From: Methanobacterium_D sp040373355
Lineage (GTDB): Archaea; Methanobacteriota; Methanobacteria; Methanobacteriales; Methanobacteriaceae
Direction: 5' to 3'
Assembly (NCBI RefSeq): GCF_047495555.1
Contig: NZ_CP166866.1
Span: 1,648,001-1,712,000 of the forward strand
Length of the DNA stretch: 64,000 nt
This document shows positions 25,869 through 33,974 of the stretch, piece by piece. The notes beneath the pieces are model-generated. The model saw nothing but the letters and a program-made list of their open reading frames with translations. It made no database searches and was not told the DNA's origin. The position numbers and the translations under genes were made by a program. Position 1 is the first letter of the stretch. Each line of letters opens with the position of its first letter.

Positions 25869-26519
25869 ATGGAAATTGAAACTAAAATTAATGAAATTAC
25901 CTATGGAAATACTAATAATGAATTTTTGGATGTAACCTTAAAAACAGATAGAGGAGATATTTTATGCAGGTACTACAAAGTTCCTAACAGTAAATTAGGA
26001 GCCATATGGGTTGGTGGTGTAGGCGGGGGATTTGATACTCCTTCTAAAGACTTATACCCTGAATTATCCAAAAAACTAATGAATGAAAACATTTCTTCAT
26101 TAAGAATTCAATACCGAAATCCAGTTAATATGGAAGAATGCATATATGATGTAATTACTGGAATCATTTTTCTTGAAAGGGAAGGAATATCTGAAATAGC
26201 TTTAACTGGACATTCTCTTGGGGGTGCTGTTGTTATTCAGGCTGCAGCAGTATCGAGTTCTATCAAAACGGTTGTTACACTTGCTACTCAAAGTTTTGGG
26301 ACAGACAATGTTAAAGAATTTAATAAAGGTACTTCAATTTTATTAATTCATGGAAGTGAAGATTCTATTTTACCTGTATCATGTTCACGAATGGTGTATG
26401 GAATTGCTCATGAACCTAAAGAAAGAGTGATTTTAAGTGGAAATGGACATTGCCTGGAAGAATCAGCTAATGAAGTAAAGAAATTAGTTTATAACTGGAT
26501 ATTATCTGAATTAAAATAA
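25869..26519 (+). CDS. Small alpha/beta hydrolase
   Basis: This 216-residue alpha/beta hydrolase has the nucleophile elbow GHSLGG (S116), an acid in HGSEDSILP near 173 and a histidine in GNGHCLEE near 199. It lacks a cap domain and resembles dienelactone hydrolase-like or acylglycerol-like esterases. A GGAAGG site precedes the ATG. It stands alone and convergent with a methyltransferase gene; no substrate can be assigned. Confidence 0.8.
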   Translation: MEIETKINEITYGNTNNEFLDVTLKTDRGDILCRYYKVPNSKLGAIWVGGVGGGFDTPSKDLYPELSKKLMNENISSLRIQYRNPVNMEECIYDVITGIIFLEREGISEIALTGHSLGGAVVIQAAAVSSSIKTVVTLATQSFGTDNVKEFNKGTSILLIHGSEDSILPVSCSRMVYGIAHEPKERVILSGNGHCLEESANEVKKLVYNWILSELK

Positions 26520-26526
26520 TTAAATA

Positions 26527-27081
26527 TTAGTCTGAATCCAGTATACGATTTCTATCACTTCTTCCTATTACATAAAGAAAAATTCTGTTTTCTTTATCTA
26601 CTTTAACTGGCATCCATCCATCAAATGTCCAAACATAGGATACTACAGGAGTTCCAGGTTTTAATTCTTTTAGTAGCTTACTTTTAAGTTTTTGATTTGC
26701 TTCATCTCCTAAAAAGAGTGTAACTGCTGTTGCATCACTTATATCATGATTAAAAAAGTTTCCCCATATAATTTTGGAGTTTTTAAGTCTGGAAAAAAAT
26801 AAGTAGAAACGTGACCACATAACCCTTATAGGATCTGCTTCTATTCCAACAGCCCGTGCATTATATTTTTTAATTGCTTCTGCAACAATTCTACCATCAC
26901 CAGAGCCAAGATCATATAATACATCATTAGAATCAATTTCGGCTATTTGAAGCATTTTACTTACTTTTCTCTTTGATGTTGGCTCAAAACCAGCACCTAT
27001 AATTGTGGACCACATTATCCATACTGTAAGTAATGCAATGACTAAGATAGATATTATAATAGCACTAAATAACGATATCAA
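26527..27081 (-). CDS. Membrane-anchored class I methyltransferase
   Basis: This 184-residue protein has an N-terminal membrane anchor (about 2-24) and a class I methyltransferase core with motif I DVLYDLGSGDGRIV near 54-67 and the acidic VGIEADP near 78. The remaining segment matches small membrane-linked methyltransferases of archaea such as those acting on lysine residues, but this is inferred from general resemblance. It converges with the alpha/beta hydrolase gene. Confidence 0.78.
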   Translation of the reverse strand: MISLFSAIIISILVIALLTVWIMWSTIIGAGFEPTSKRKVSKMLQIAEIDSNDVLYDLGSGDGRIVAEAIKKYNARAVGIEADPIRVMWSRFYLFFSRLKNSKIIWGNFFNHDISDATAVTLFLGDEANQKLKSKLLKELKPGTPVVSYVWTFDGWMPVKVDKENRIFLYVIGRSDRNRILDSD

Positions 27082-27276
27082 AGCAATCCTCCCATTCCAA
27101 TGTATTATTTTATTAGTATATATTATTATATAACATTTAAAGCTAAATATTTTTTTTAAATTATATATTTTTTCAAAAAACTATTTATTAAGATTATATA
27201 TAATTTAAATTGATTTAATCTTTTAAGCTAATTTTATATTCATTTTAATTGAAATAATTAATTATTTAGTGATTAC

Positions 27277-28629
27277 ATGAATTCCCAAAAAAATTATGCA
27301 CTTATTGTAGCAGTTATTGCTTCTTTTATTACTCCATTTGTAGGTTCTTCTATTAATGTAGCGCTACCATCAATTGCTGCTGAATTTACAATTAATGCAG
27401 TACTTTTAAGCTGGATTCCAACGTCCTATTTACTGGCCCTAGCTGTATTTCTAGTTCCTTTTGGTAGAATTGCAGATATATGGGGAAGAAAGCGTATTTT
27501 CACCTATGGAATCGCTATATTTACTATAGCTTCTTTTATATCAATATTTTCAATTTCAGGAGAGATGTTGATTATTTTAAGGGTATTTCAGGGTCTTGGA
27601 AGTGCAATGATTTTTGGAAATTTATTTGCAATTATAGTATCTGTTTTTCCATCAAATGAAAGAGGAAAAGCTCTTGGAATAACTGTTGTAGGAGTATTTC
27701 TAGGCCTTTTTTTAGGTCCTGTGCTTGGAGGTATCTTAACACAGAATTTTGGTTGGAGAAGTATCTTTATAGTTAATGTACCCATTGGAATTATTTCAAT
27801 TCTTTCATTAATGCGATTAAAAGGGGAATGGACAGAATGTAAAGGAGAATCATTTGATATTGTTGGGTCTATCATTTTGGGTATCAGCTTAATTTTGATA
27901 ATGTATGGATTTTCAGTTCTTCCAGATTTTACAGGATTTATACTAATTGCATTAGGTTTAATATTCTTTATTTTATTTGTAACCATTGAAAGAAAAATGG
28001 AAAGCCCTGTTCTTGATGTGAATATCTTTAAAAATAGATCATTTACATCTAATAATATAGCTGCTTTCATTAATTATAGTTCAGGAATTTCAATAATATT
28101 TCTTTTAAGCCTATACTTACAGTATATTAAAGGTTTAGCTCCTCAAGAAGCAGGATTGATACTTGCAGTACAACCAGTATGTATGACAATATTTTCTCCA
28201 TTTGCTGGTAATTTATCAGACAAAATAGAGCCTCGAAAAGTTGCATCTGTTGGTATGGGAATTAGTGCAATTGGATTATTTTTATTTACGACTATCAATA
28301 GGTTTACAAACATTTGGGTTATAATTGCAGGACTTATATTCATAGGAATAGGTTTTGCTCTCTTTTCTTCACCTAATACAAATGCAGTCATAAGTTCAAT
28401 AGAAGAAAAGTATTATGGAGTTGCTTCTGCTACTTTAACTACAGTCAGAGTAATGGGACAGATGTTTGGTATGGGAATTACTATGCTTTTACTTGCTCTT
28501 ATCCTTGGAAATGCAGATATTGCAACCAGCAATTATAGCATGTTTTTAGATAGTGTCCAGTTTTCATTTTTATTATTCGCTGTTTTAAGCTCTTTTGGAG
28601 TAGCTCTGTCTTTAGTAACGAATAAATAA
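27277..28629 (+). CDS. MFS drug exporter, DHA2 type
   Basis: This 450-residue transporter has about 14 hydrophobic helices. It shows the MFS motif A GRIADIWGRKR near residue 63 and the motif C GPVLGG near 147 that marks drug/proton antiporters of the EmrB/QacA (DHA2) group. It likely exports hydrophobic compounds using the proton or sodium gradient. No regulator lies beside it. A second member of the family is at 40480-41961. Confidence 0.86.
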   Translation: MNSQKNYALIVAVIASFITPFVGSSINVALPSIAAEFTINAVLLSWIPTSYLLALAVFLVPFGRIADIWGRKRIFTYGIAIFTIASFISIFSISGEMLIILRVFQGLGSAMIFGNLFAIIVSVFPSNERGKALGITVVGVFLGLFLGPVLGGILTQNFGWRSIFIVNVPIGIISILSLMRLKGEWTECKGESFDIVGSIILGISLILIMYGFSVLPDFTGFILIALGLIFFILFVTIERKMESPVLDVNIFKNRSFTSNNIAAFINYSSGISIIFLLSLYLQYIKGLAPQEAGLILAVQPVCMTIFSPFAGNLSDKIEPRKVASVGMGISAIGLFLFTTINRFTNIWVIIAGLIFIGIGFALFSSPNTNAVISSIEEKYYGVASATLTTVRVMGQMFGMGITMLLLALILGNADIATSNYSMFLDSVQFSFLLFAVLSSFGVALSLVTNK

Positions 28630-28672
28630 TAAAATTAATGAATATTTTTATTTAATGTAGTCCATAGTATAA

Positions 28673-29278
28673 ATGATGCGGGATAAAGAAACTTTAAGGA
28701 GAAGAGTGTGGGATACTTTAACAAATAATAATTTGATAATTCCTCCAAAATCAGCTTATGGTAGAATACCAAACTTTAAAGGTTCTATAGAGGCTGCTGA
28801 ATTACTTAGATCAACTGATGAATGGATAGACTCAAATACAATTTTTTGTAGCCCAGATACTGCTCAAATAAAAGTTCGTGAATTTGCATTAAAAGATAGT
28901 AAAACTCTAGTAATGGCTACACCTAAATTAAAATATGGCTATCTTTCAATTAATCCTGAAAATGCTGTAGGAATTGAAGAACATGCTTCAACTATTGAAG
29001 GTGCCTTTGAAATTGGAAAAATAATTGATAAATTCCCTAAAATAGATATAGTAATTGAAGGGTCTGTAGCAGTTGATTTAAATGGTAATCGCCTTGGTAA
29101 AGGTGGAGGTTATGGAGATAGGGAAATATCTCATTTATTTCAAGAAGAAGTGATAGATAACAAAACTCCAATTGTAACAACAGTTCATAAGATTCAAATT
29201 GTAGATAAAATACCTGTTGAAGAACATGATAGACAAATAAATATGATAGTTACACCTCTAAATATTATTAGAATATAA
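28673..29278 (+). CDS. 5-formyltetrahydrofolate cyclo-ligase family protein
   Basis: This 201-residue protein has the family hallmark GKGGGYGDRE near 140 and the basic N-terminal helix with LRRRVW. Family members use ATP to close 5-formyl-THF to methenyl-THF. In a methanogen, tetrahydromethanopterin rather than folate carries C1 units, so the true substrate may be an analogue. Two adjacent ATGs (28673 and 28676) are possible starts, without a ribosome-binding site. The next gene begins 17 nt downstream. Confidence 0.8.
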   Translation: MMRDKETLRRRVWDTLTNNNLIIPPKSAYGRIPNFKGSIEAAELLRSTDEWIDSNTIFCSPDTAQIKVREFALKDSKTLVMATPKLKYGYLSINPENAVGIEEHASTIEGAFEIGKIIDKFPKIDIVIEGSVAVDLNGNRLGKGGGYGDREISHLFQEEVIDNKTPIVTTVHKIQIVDKIPVEEHDRQINMIVTPLNIIRI

Positions 29279-29294
29279 TTTAGGGAGAAATCAA

Positions 29295-29747
29295 ATGAAT
29301 GATGAAAATAAATCCTCAAAATTTTCAAGAAGGTTTATGAAGCGTAAAAAAGCACAAAAATCTGAACATATAGTTGCAATAATCGTCAACATAATTCTTT
29401 TTTATATTTTTAATAATCTACTTAACTGGAATATTTCTTTTGTAACCCAAGCTTTAAATAATATATTATGGATTATAAATCTCTCTATTATAGCTGCAAT
29501 AATTGGAAATGCCCTTTTACTTATATATAACCCTCAATGGTTCAGGAATATTATAAAAATTATTTTAAATATTTTCTCATTATATGCAGTTTATGCACTT
29601 TATACTGTGTTTCCATTTAATTTCAATGAATTTTATATTGGAATGGCACTGCAATTTGCTCTACTTATAACCATTGTAGTTTTAATTATTGCTACAATTG
29701 TTGAATTTGTATTTCTTATTTTTCTGCTTATTAAAAAGCTCGAATAG
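29295..29747 (+). CDS. Four-helix membrane protein
   Basis: This 150-residue protein has a basic N-terminus (residues 8-22) and four hydrophobic helices, with no recognisable catalytic residues. It is translated from AGGGAG and follows the cyclo-ligase-like gene by 17 nt, so they may be co-transcribed. I do not recognise the family. Confidence 0.6.
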   Translation: MNDENKSSKFSRRFMKRKKAQKSEHIVAIIVNIILFYIFNNLLNWNISFVTQALNNILWIINLSIIAAIIGNALLLIYNPQWFRNIIKIILNIFSLYAVYALYTVFPFNFNEFYIGMALQFALLITIVVLIIATIVEFVFLIFLLIKKLE

Positions 29748-29754
29748 GAAAGAA

Positions 29755-29964
29755 TTATTCTTTCATTTTTTCTATTTCTTTTATCCATTCTTTACTTTTT
29801 TTGAGATTATCATTAACTGTATTTAATTCTTCAAACAGCGTTTCCAAGTTTTTAGCAGATATAACAACTACTAATTCTCCTTTTTGAAATATAGTTTCAT
29901 CTTTAAGCATTACTCCATCTGAACCTACTACTCCAACTGTTGATTTAATGTTATTCATCATCAT
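29755..29964 (-). CDS. Small hypothetical protein downstream of yjbQ
   Basis: This protein of 67-69 residues has a beta-rich first half (VGVVGSDGVML) and a coiled helical end. Three consecutive ATGs give alternative starts after GAGG. Its first codon overlaps the yjbQ stop codon (ATGA), showing translational coupling. The opening STVGVVGSDGVMLKD resembles the N-terminal segment of proteasome beta-like folds, but the protein is far too short, so no function is assigned. Confidence 0.6.
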   Translation of the reverse strand: MMMNNIKSTVGVVGSDGVMLKDETIFQKGELVVVISAKNLETLFEELNTVNDNLKKSKEWIKEIEKMKE

Positions 29965-30377
29965 TCCTCTTTGTTAAAGTATTCTCCAATAACTGTAACC
30001 TCTAATTTTCTTAATCTACCAGATGTATCGGATTCAATAAAAAATAAATCCTGCCATGTGCCTCTAATAACTCTCCCATTTCTTATAGGTAATGTTTTAT
30101 CTGGTGCAAGTAGCATTGACCTTAGATGAGAATGCGCATTTTCACTGTGGGTCCATCCTTCTTCCGGAGTTATATTATCCATAAATTTTTTTATATCATT
30201 TCTTAAATTACTTTCGAGTTCAGTTAGAGCAAAAACAGCAGTTGCATGTGGTGCAAACACATGTACAATTCCATTTTGAATTTTAGATTCCTTAACTACA
30301 TCTTCAATTTTATGAGTTAAGTCAATTATATCTCCGGGACCTTCAGTTTCAATATATAATGTTTTTGTAAATACCAT
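29961..30377 (-). CDS. YjbQ/UPF0047 family protein
   Basis: This 138-residue protein belongs to the YjbQ family (secondary thiamine-phosphate synthase activity reported for the E. coli member, true role uncertain). Family histidines appear in FAPHATAVFALTE and ENAHSHLRSMLL, and the C-terminal strand has GTWQDLFFIE. It overlaps the small downstream gene by four bases and follows a methyltransferase gene by 29 nt. A divergent paralogue is at 53197-53607. Confidence 0.88.
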   Translation of the reverse strand: MVFTKTLYIETEGPGDIIDLTHKIEDVVKESKIQNGIVHVFAPHATAVFALTELESNLRNDIKKFMDNITPEEGWTHSENAHSHLRSMLLAPDKTLPIRNGRVIRGTWQDLFFIESDTSGRLRKLEVTVIGEYFNKEE

Positions 30378-30406
30378 TTCGATACCTCTTTAAAATAAAT
30401 TTACAT

Positions 30407-31246
30407 TTAAGGACTTTTGGTTGCTTCAACTTCTAATCTAACCATTTTGACATTTATTTTGCCTTTATTATCCTCAGGATATTTTTCAATATATTTAGAT
30501 GCTAACTCATCAATAAATTGATCCCTTAGCTTTTCAGGAACTCTTTCTGTATATGGTAGCCATGTTGTCCTGATCCATGCCTTTAAATCATCCTTATCTT
30601 TTTTTGCCATATTTTTATTGATTAATTCAACCCTATTAGCTTTTAGACCAGATTCTATAAGCCATTTTTCATATTCATCCTTTCCATAGAATCCAAACTT
30701 AAAATCAAAGCCCTCAAAATCTTTGATTTTGGGGTTTAGAATTTGAAAATTTCTCCAATCTTTAAAATACTGTTTCCATGATTTAGTTTTAATATATTCA
30801 TCTGCAATTTCTAAAATATATTGTGCATTTCCTTTTCCACCCATTTGAAATAAGATCCTTCCAGAAGGTTTAAGTGCATTTTTGGCTCTCTTTAAAATAT
30901 CTAAATGATTATTAACCCAATGTAAGACCGCATTTGAAAATAAAATATCAAATTGCTCGTTAAAATCTAAATCATGCACGTTTTTTACCTTAAAACTAAG
31001 ATTTTTATTATTATATTTAGAAAATGTTTTTTGTGCAAGTTCAATTATATTTTTAGAACTGTCAATACCTAAAATATATCCATTATTTAAAATAGATGCT
31101 ATTTCAGCTGTAACTTTACCGTCACCGCATCCTATATCAAGTATGCATTCATTACCGTTTAATTTAAGCTTTTTTATTAGTTCTTCAGCCCATTTTTGTT
31201 GTGTAGATGAGCTCTTTTGGTAATCTTCTGCATTCCAATTATACAT
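30407..31246 (-). CDS. Trans-aconitate methyltransferase-like enzyme
   Basis: This 279-residue class I methyltransferase has motif I ILDIGCGDGKVTAEI (about 35-49), acidic LGIDSS at the end of strand 2 and motif IV FDILFSNAVLHWV near 104. The WNAEDYQKSSSTQQKWAEEL start and the C-terminal TTWLPYTERVP match the Tam family, which methylates trans-aconitate and related acids. Methanogens do make homoaconitate-type acids for coenzyme B, but the substrate is unproven. Likely cotranscribed with yjbQ. Confidence 0.8.
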   Translation of the reverse strand: MYNWNAEDYQKSSSTQQKWAEELIKKLKLNGNECILDIGCGDGKVTAEIASILNNGYILGIDSSKNIIELAQKTFSKYNNKNLSFKVKNVHDLDFNEQFDILFSNAVLHWVNNHLDILKRAKNALKPSGRILFQMGGKGNAQYILEIADEYIKTKSWKQYFKDWRNFQILNPKIKDFEGFDFKFGFYGKDEYEKWLIESGLKANRVELINKNMAKKDKDDLKAWIRTTWLPYTERVPEKLRDQFIDELASKYIEKYPEDNKGKINVKMVRLEVEATKSP

Positions 31247-31619
31247 TTAAAATTCCTCGTTTAAACATCAATTATAAGGTAATATCTATCAAAATTCATA
31301 TTTGAATTTTTCTAGTTAGAAAATAAACACCACCTAAAATAATCATTTTATTGAGAATTTGAACATTTATTCCATATTTATTTTTTTTAATAAATTGCTT
31401 CTTTTATTCTATTTACGTAATTAATCTATCTATTATTAAAATAGAACCAAATTAGCAATATTTACGTCATCTGAATCCTATAATAACTTTAGAATAATAT
31501 AAATAACATAATAATAAATAAAATAATCACTAAATTGATATCTTTAAAATTTAAAGATTTTAAATGATAAATCATCAGGTGGAATAAAAATCGATCAGGA
31601 ATCTAAAAATTCATTTTCC
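31247..31619. other. AT-rich divergent intergenic region with dyads
   Basis: This 373-bp gap lies between the leftward Tam-like gene and the rightward kinase. It contains a hairpin AAAATTC/GAATTTT (31291-31297 and 31304-31310) and the dyad at 31540-31558 listed separately. A TATA-like run lies at about 31515-31528. I see no RNA gene or open frame. Confidence 0.45.
31540..31558 (+). promoter_or_regulatory. Palindrome near kinase transcription start
   Basis: ATCTTTAAA and TTTAAAGAT flank one central A in a perfect 9+1+9 dyad. It lies about 25 bp after a TATA-like run and 19 bp before the AGGTGGA ribosome-binding site, a position where a bound repressor would block transcription of the kinase gene. 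The regulator is unknown. Confidence 0.35.
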
Positions 31620-33935
31620 TTGAGTGAGAATGCATATTATAATATATTCAATAATATGCAGGAAATTATGGCTATTTTTGAAATTGTACGTGAAGAAGAT
31701 GGTAATCCTGTTGATATGATAATTAAAGATGTCAACGAAGCTTATGTTCATAGTATCGGTATTCCACGTGAAAAGGTCATTAATCAAAGTGCCAGTTTAG
31801 TATATGGGTTTGAATTTGTTGAAGGTTATTTTAAATTAGTTCAAAAAAGCCCACAAATCGGTGAAGGAAAAAAATTCGAGACTTATTTTCCTCCTTTAGA
31901 TAAATATTACTTAACAACACTATTTAAAATTGGTAAAGACTTATACGTAACTCTTGGTATCGATATAACAAAGCGTAAAAAACTAGAAATGGAATTGGAA
32001 GCCCAACGTAATAATTTAGAATTAAAAGTCCAAGAAAGAACTGAAGAGCTACTTGAGAGTCAAAAAAAATTAACTAAAGCACAAGAAATTGCACATGTTG
32101 GTAATTGGGAGTTGGATTTAAAAACTAACAAACTCTGGTTTAGTGATGAACTATATAGAATTTTTGGTTATGATTCTAATCTTCAAACGTCCAGAGACCT
32201 TCAAAAATTAGATATAACCTATGACATCTTATTAAATATGATTGTTCATCCAGATGATAGGGAGTTTCTGGATAAATCATTCCAGGAAGCATTAAATGGA
32301 TACAAACCTTATAATACTTGCCATAGAATTATTCTACCAAACGGAGAAGAGCGAATTATTCATGAACAGGCAGATTTACTTTATGATGAAAATGGGGCCC
32401 CATTTAAAATGTCTGGAACCACTCAAGATGTTACAGAACTTAAAAAGACAGAAAAAGCTCTTATAGAAAGTGAAGAAAAATTCCGCGAGATTTTTAATAA
32501 TGCTAATGACATGATAAGCCTTAATGAAATGATTGATGGAATGCCGGGTAAGTTTATTGAAGTTAATGAAGTTGGATTTAAACGTTTAGGTTATAGTAGA
32601 GAAGAAATCTTAAATATGGGACCTCCAGATATTGTTGCTCCAGGAAGTAGAAAAGAGATGCCTGGAAATGCAGCAATACTTATAAAAGATGGATGCAACA
32701 CTTTTGAAATAGTACATGTTACAAAGAATGGTAGAAAAATACCTGTTGAAGTAAATAACCACTTAATTAATTATAAAGGAAGAAAAGTGTGCCTTGCAGT
32801 TACTAGAGATATATCTGAGCGTAAACTAATGGAAAATGCACTAAAGGAAAGCGAAGAAAAATTCAGAGAAATATTCAATAAAGCTAATGATATGATTACT
32901 TTAAGTAAATTAACAGAAAAAGGAATTCCTGGACAATATATTGAAGTAAATGATGTTGGTCCAAGCCGATTAGGATATTCTAAAGAAGAATTTTTAAAAA
33001 TGAGTCCCATTGATATTATTGCTGATGAATGCAAAAAAGACGTTGCAAAATATGCAGTTGAATTATGGACCAATGGACATGCAAGATTTGAGATTATTAA
33101 TGTAGCTAAAAATGGGAAAAAAATTCCAGTTGAACTAAACGCTCATATTTTTAAAATGAAAGGTGAAGGTGTTATTCTAGCTATTGCACGAGATATTAGT
33201 GAGCGTAAAAAGTCTGAAAAAGAGTTAAAAGATATTTTAAATAAACTGAGTACTTCAAATGAGGAACTGGAACAGTTTGCATATATTATTTCTCATGATC
33301 TTCAAGAACCACTAAGAACTATTGCTAATTTTACACAGCTCCTTGAAAGGCGTTATAAAGGCCAATTTGATGAGGACGCCGATGAATTTATGGATTATAT
33401 TGTAGATGCCAGTGTTAGAATGAAAGAAATGATTCATGATTTACTTGAATATTCGCGTGTATCTACAACTAAAGAAAATTTCAAACCTGTAGACCTTAAT
33501 GAATTACTTAAAAACGTATTAAATGACTTAAAATTTGCAATTAATGAAAATAAAGCAGAAATTACATATGAAAACCTTCCAATTGTAATTGCAGACTATG
33601 AACAGATGAGTAGAGTATTTCAAAACTTTATTTCTAATGCTATTAAGTTTAAAAAAGAAGATGAGCCACCAAAAATTCATATTTCATCAACTGAAGATAA
33701 AGAAAATGATGAATATATACTAACTATTTCAGATAATGGTATTGGTATCGATAAAGAGTATTTTGATCGTATTTTCACCATATTCCAGCGTTTGCATACT
33801 CGAGATAAATATAAAGGTTCTGGAATTGGTCTTTCAATTGCAAGGAGAATTATTGAGATGCATGGAGGTAAAGTATGGGTTGAATCCGAACCTGAAGTTG
33901 GAACAACTTTCTTCTTTACCTTTAAGCACTTCTAA
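31620..33935 (+). CDS. Soluble multi-PAS sensor histidine kinase
   Basis: This kinase of at least 771 residues contains four PAS domains in series (about 5-115, 155-275, 285-400 and 410-525; the last two are near duplicates). These are followed by a HisKA domain with H559 in SHDLQEPLRTIANF and an HATPase with DNGIGID and GSGIGLSIARRI. It has no membrane helix, so it senses an internal signal such as redox state or a ligand. The open frame begins at TTG 31620 without a good ribosome-binding site. It continues upstream to an ATC at 31590, seven bases after GGTGG, which is a better-placed but non-standard start. No response regulator is in the window. Confidence 0.9.
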   Translation: MSENAYYNIFNNMQEIMAIFEIVREEDGNPVDMIIKDVNEAYVHSIGIPREKVINQSASLVYGFEFVEGYFKLVQKSPQIGEGKKFETYFPPLDKYYLTTLFKIGKDLYVTLGIDITKRKKLEMELEAQRNNLELKVQERTEELLESQKKLTKAQEIAHVGNWELDLKTNKLWFSDELYRIFGYDSNLQTSRDLQKLDITYDILLNMIVHPDDREFLDKSFQEALNGYKPYNTCHRIILPNGEERIIHEQADLLYDENGAPFKMSGTTQDVTELKKTEKALIESEEKFREIFNNANDMISLNEMIDGMPGKFIEVNEVGFKRLGYSREEILNMGPPDIVAPGSRKEMPGNAAILIKDGCNTFEIVHVTKNGRKIPVEVNNHLINYKGRKVCLAVTRDISERKLMENALKESEEKFREIFNKANDMITLSKLTEKGIPGQYIEVNDVGPSRLGYSKEEFLKMSPIDIIADECKKDVAKYAVELWTNGHARFEIINVAKNGKKIPVELNAHIFKMKGEGVILAIARDISERKKSEKELKDILNKLSTSNEELEQFAYIISHDLQEPLRTIANFTQLLERRYKGQFDEDADEFMDYIVDASVRMKEMIHDLLEYSRVSTTKENFKPVDLNELLKNVLNDLKFAINENKAEITYENLPIVIADYEQMSRVFQNFISNAIKFKKEDEPPKIHISSTEDKENDEYILTISDNGIGIDKEYFDRIFTIFQRLHTRDKYKGSGIGLSIARRIIEMHGGKVWVESEPEVGTTFFFTFKHF

Positions 33936-33940
33936 TCTTC

Positions 33941-33950
33941 TTTTTTTATT
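33941..33950 (+). terminator. T-rich terminator
   Basis: A seven-T run begins a few bases after the kinase stop codon and lies between convergent genes, a usual archaeal termination signal. Confidence 0.4.
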
Positions 33951-33974
33951 TAATATTTCATTTTTATGGATTAT

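Noticed and set aside
29755..29964. Small gene as a fragment of a proteasome beta subunit
   Set aside because: The first residues are suggestive, but 67-69 residues cannot form the fold and it is coupled to yjbQ, so I call it a separate small gene.
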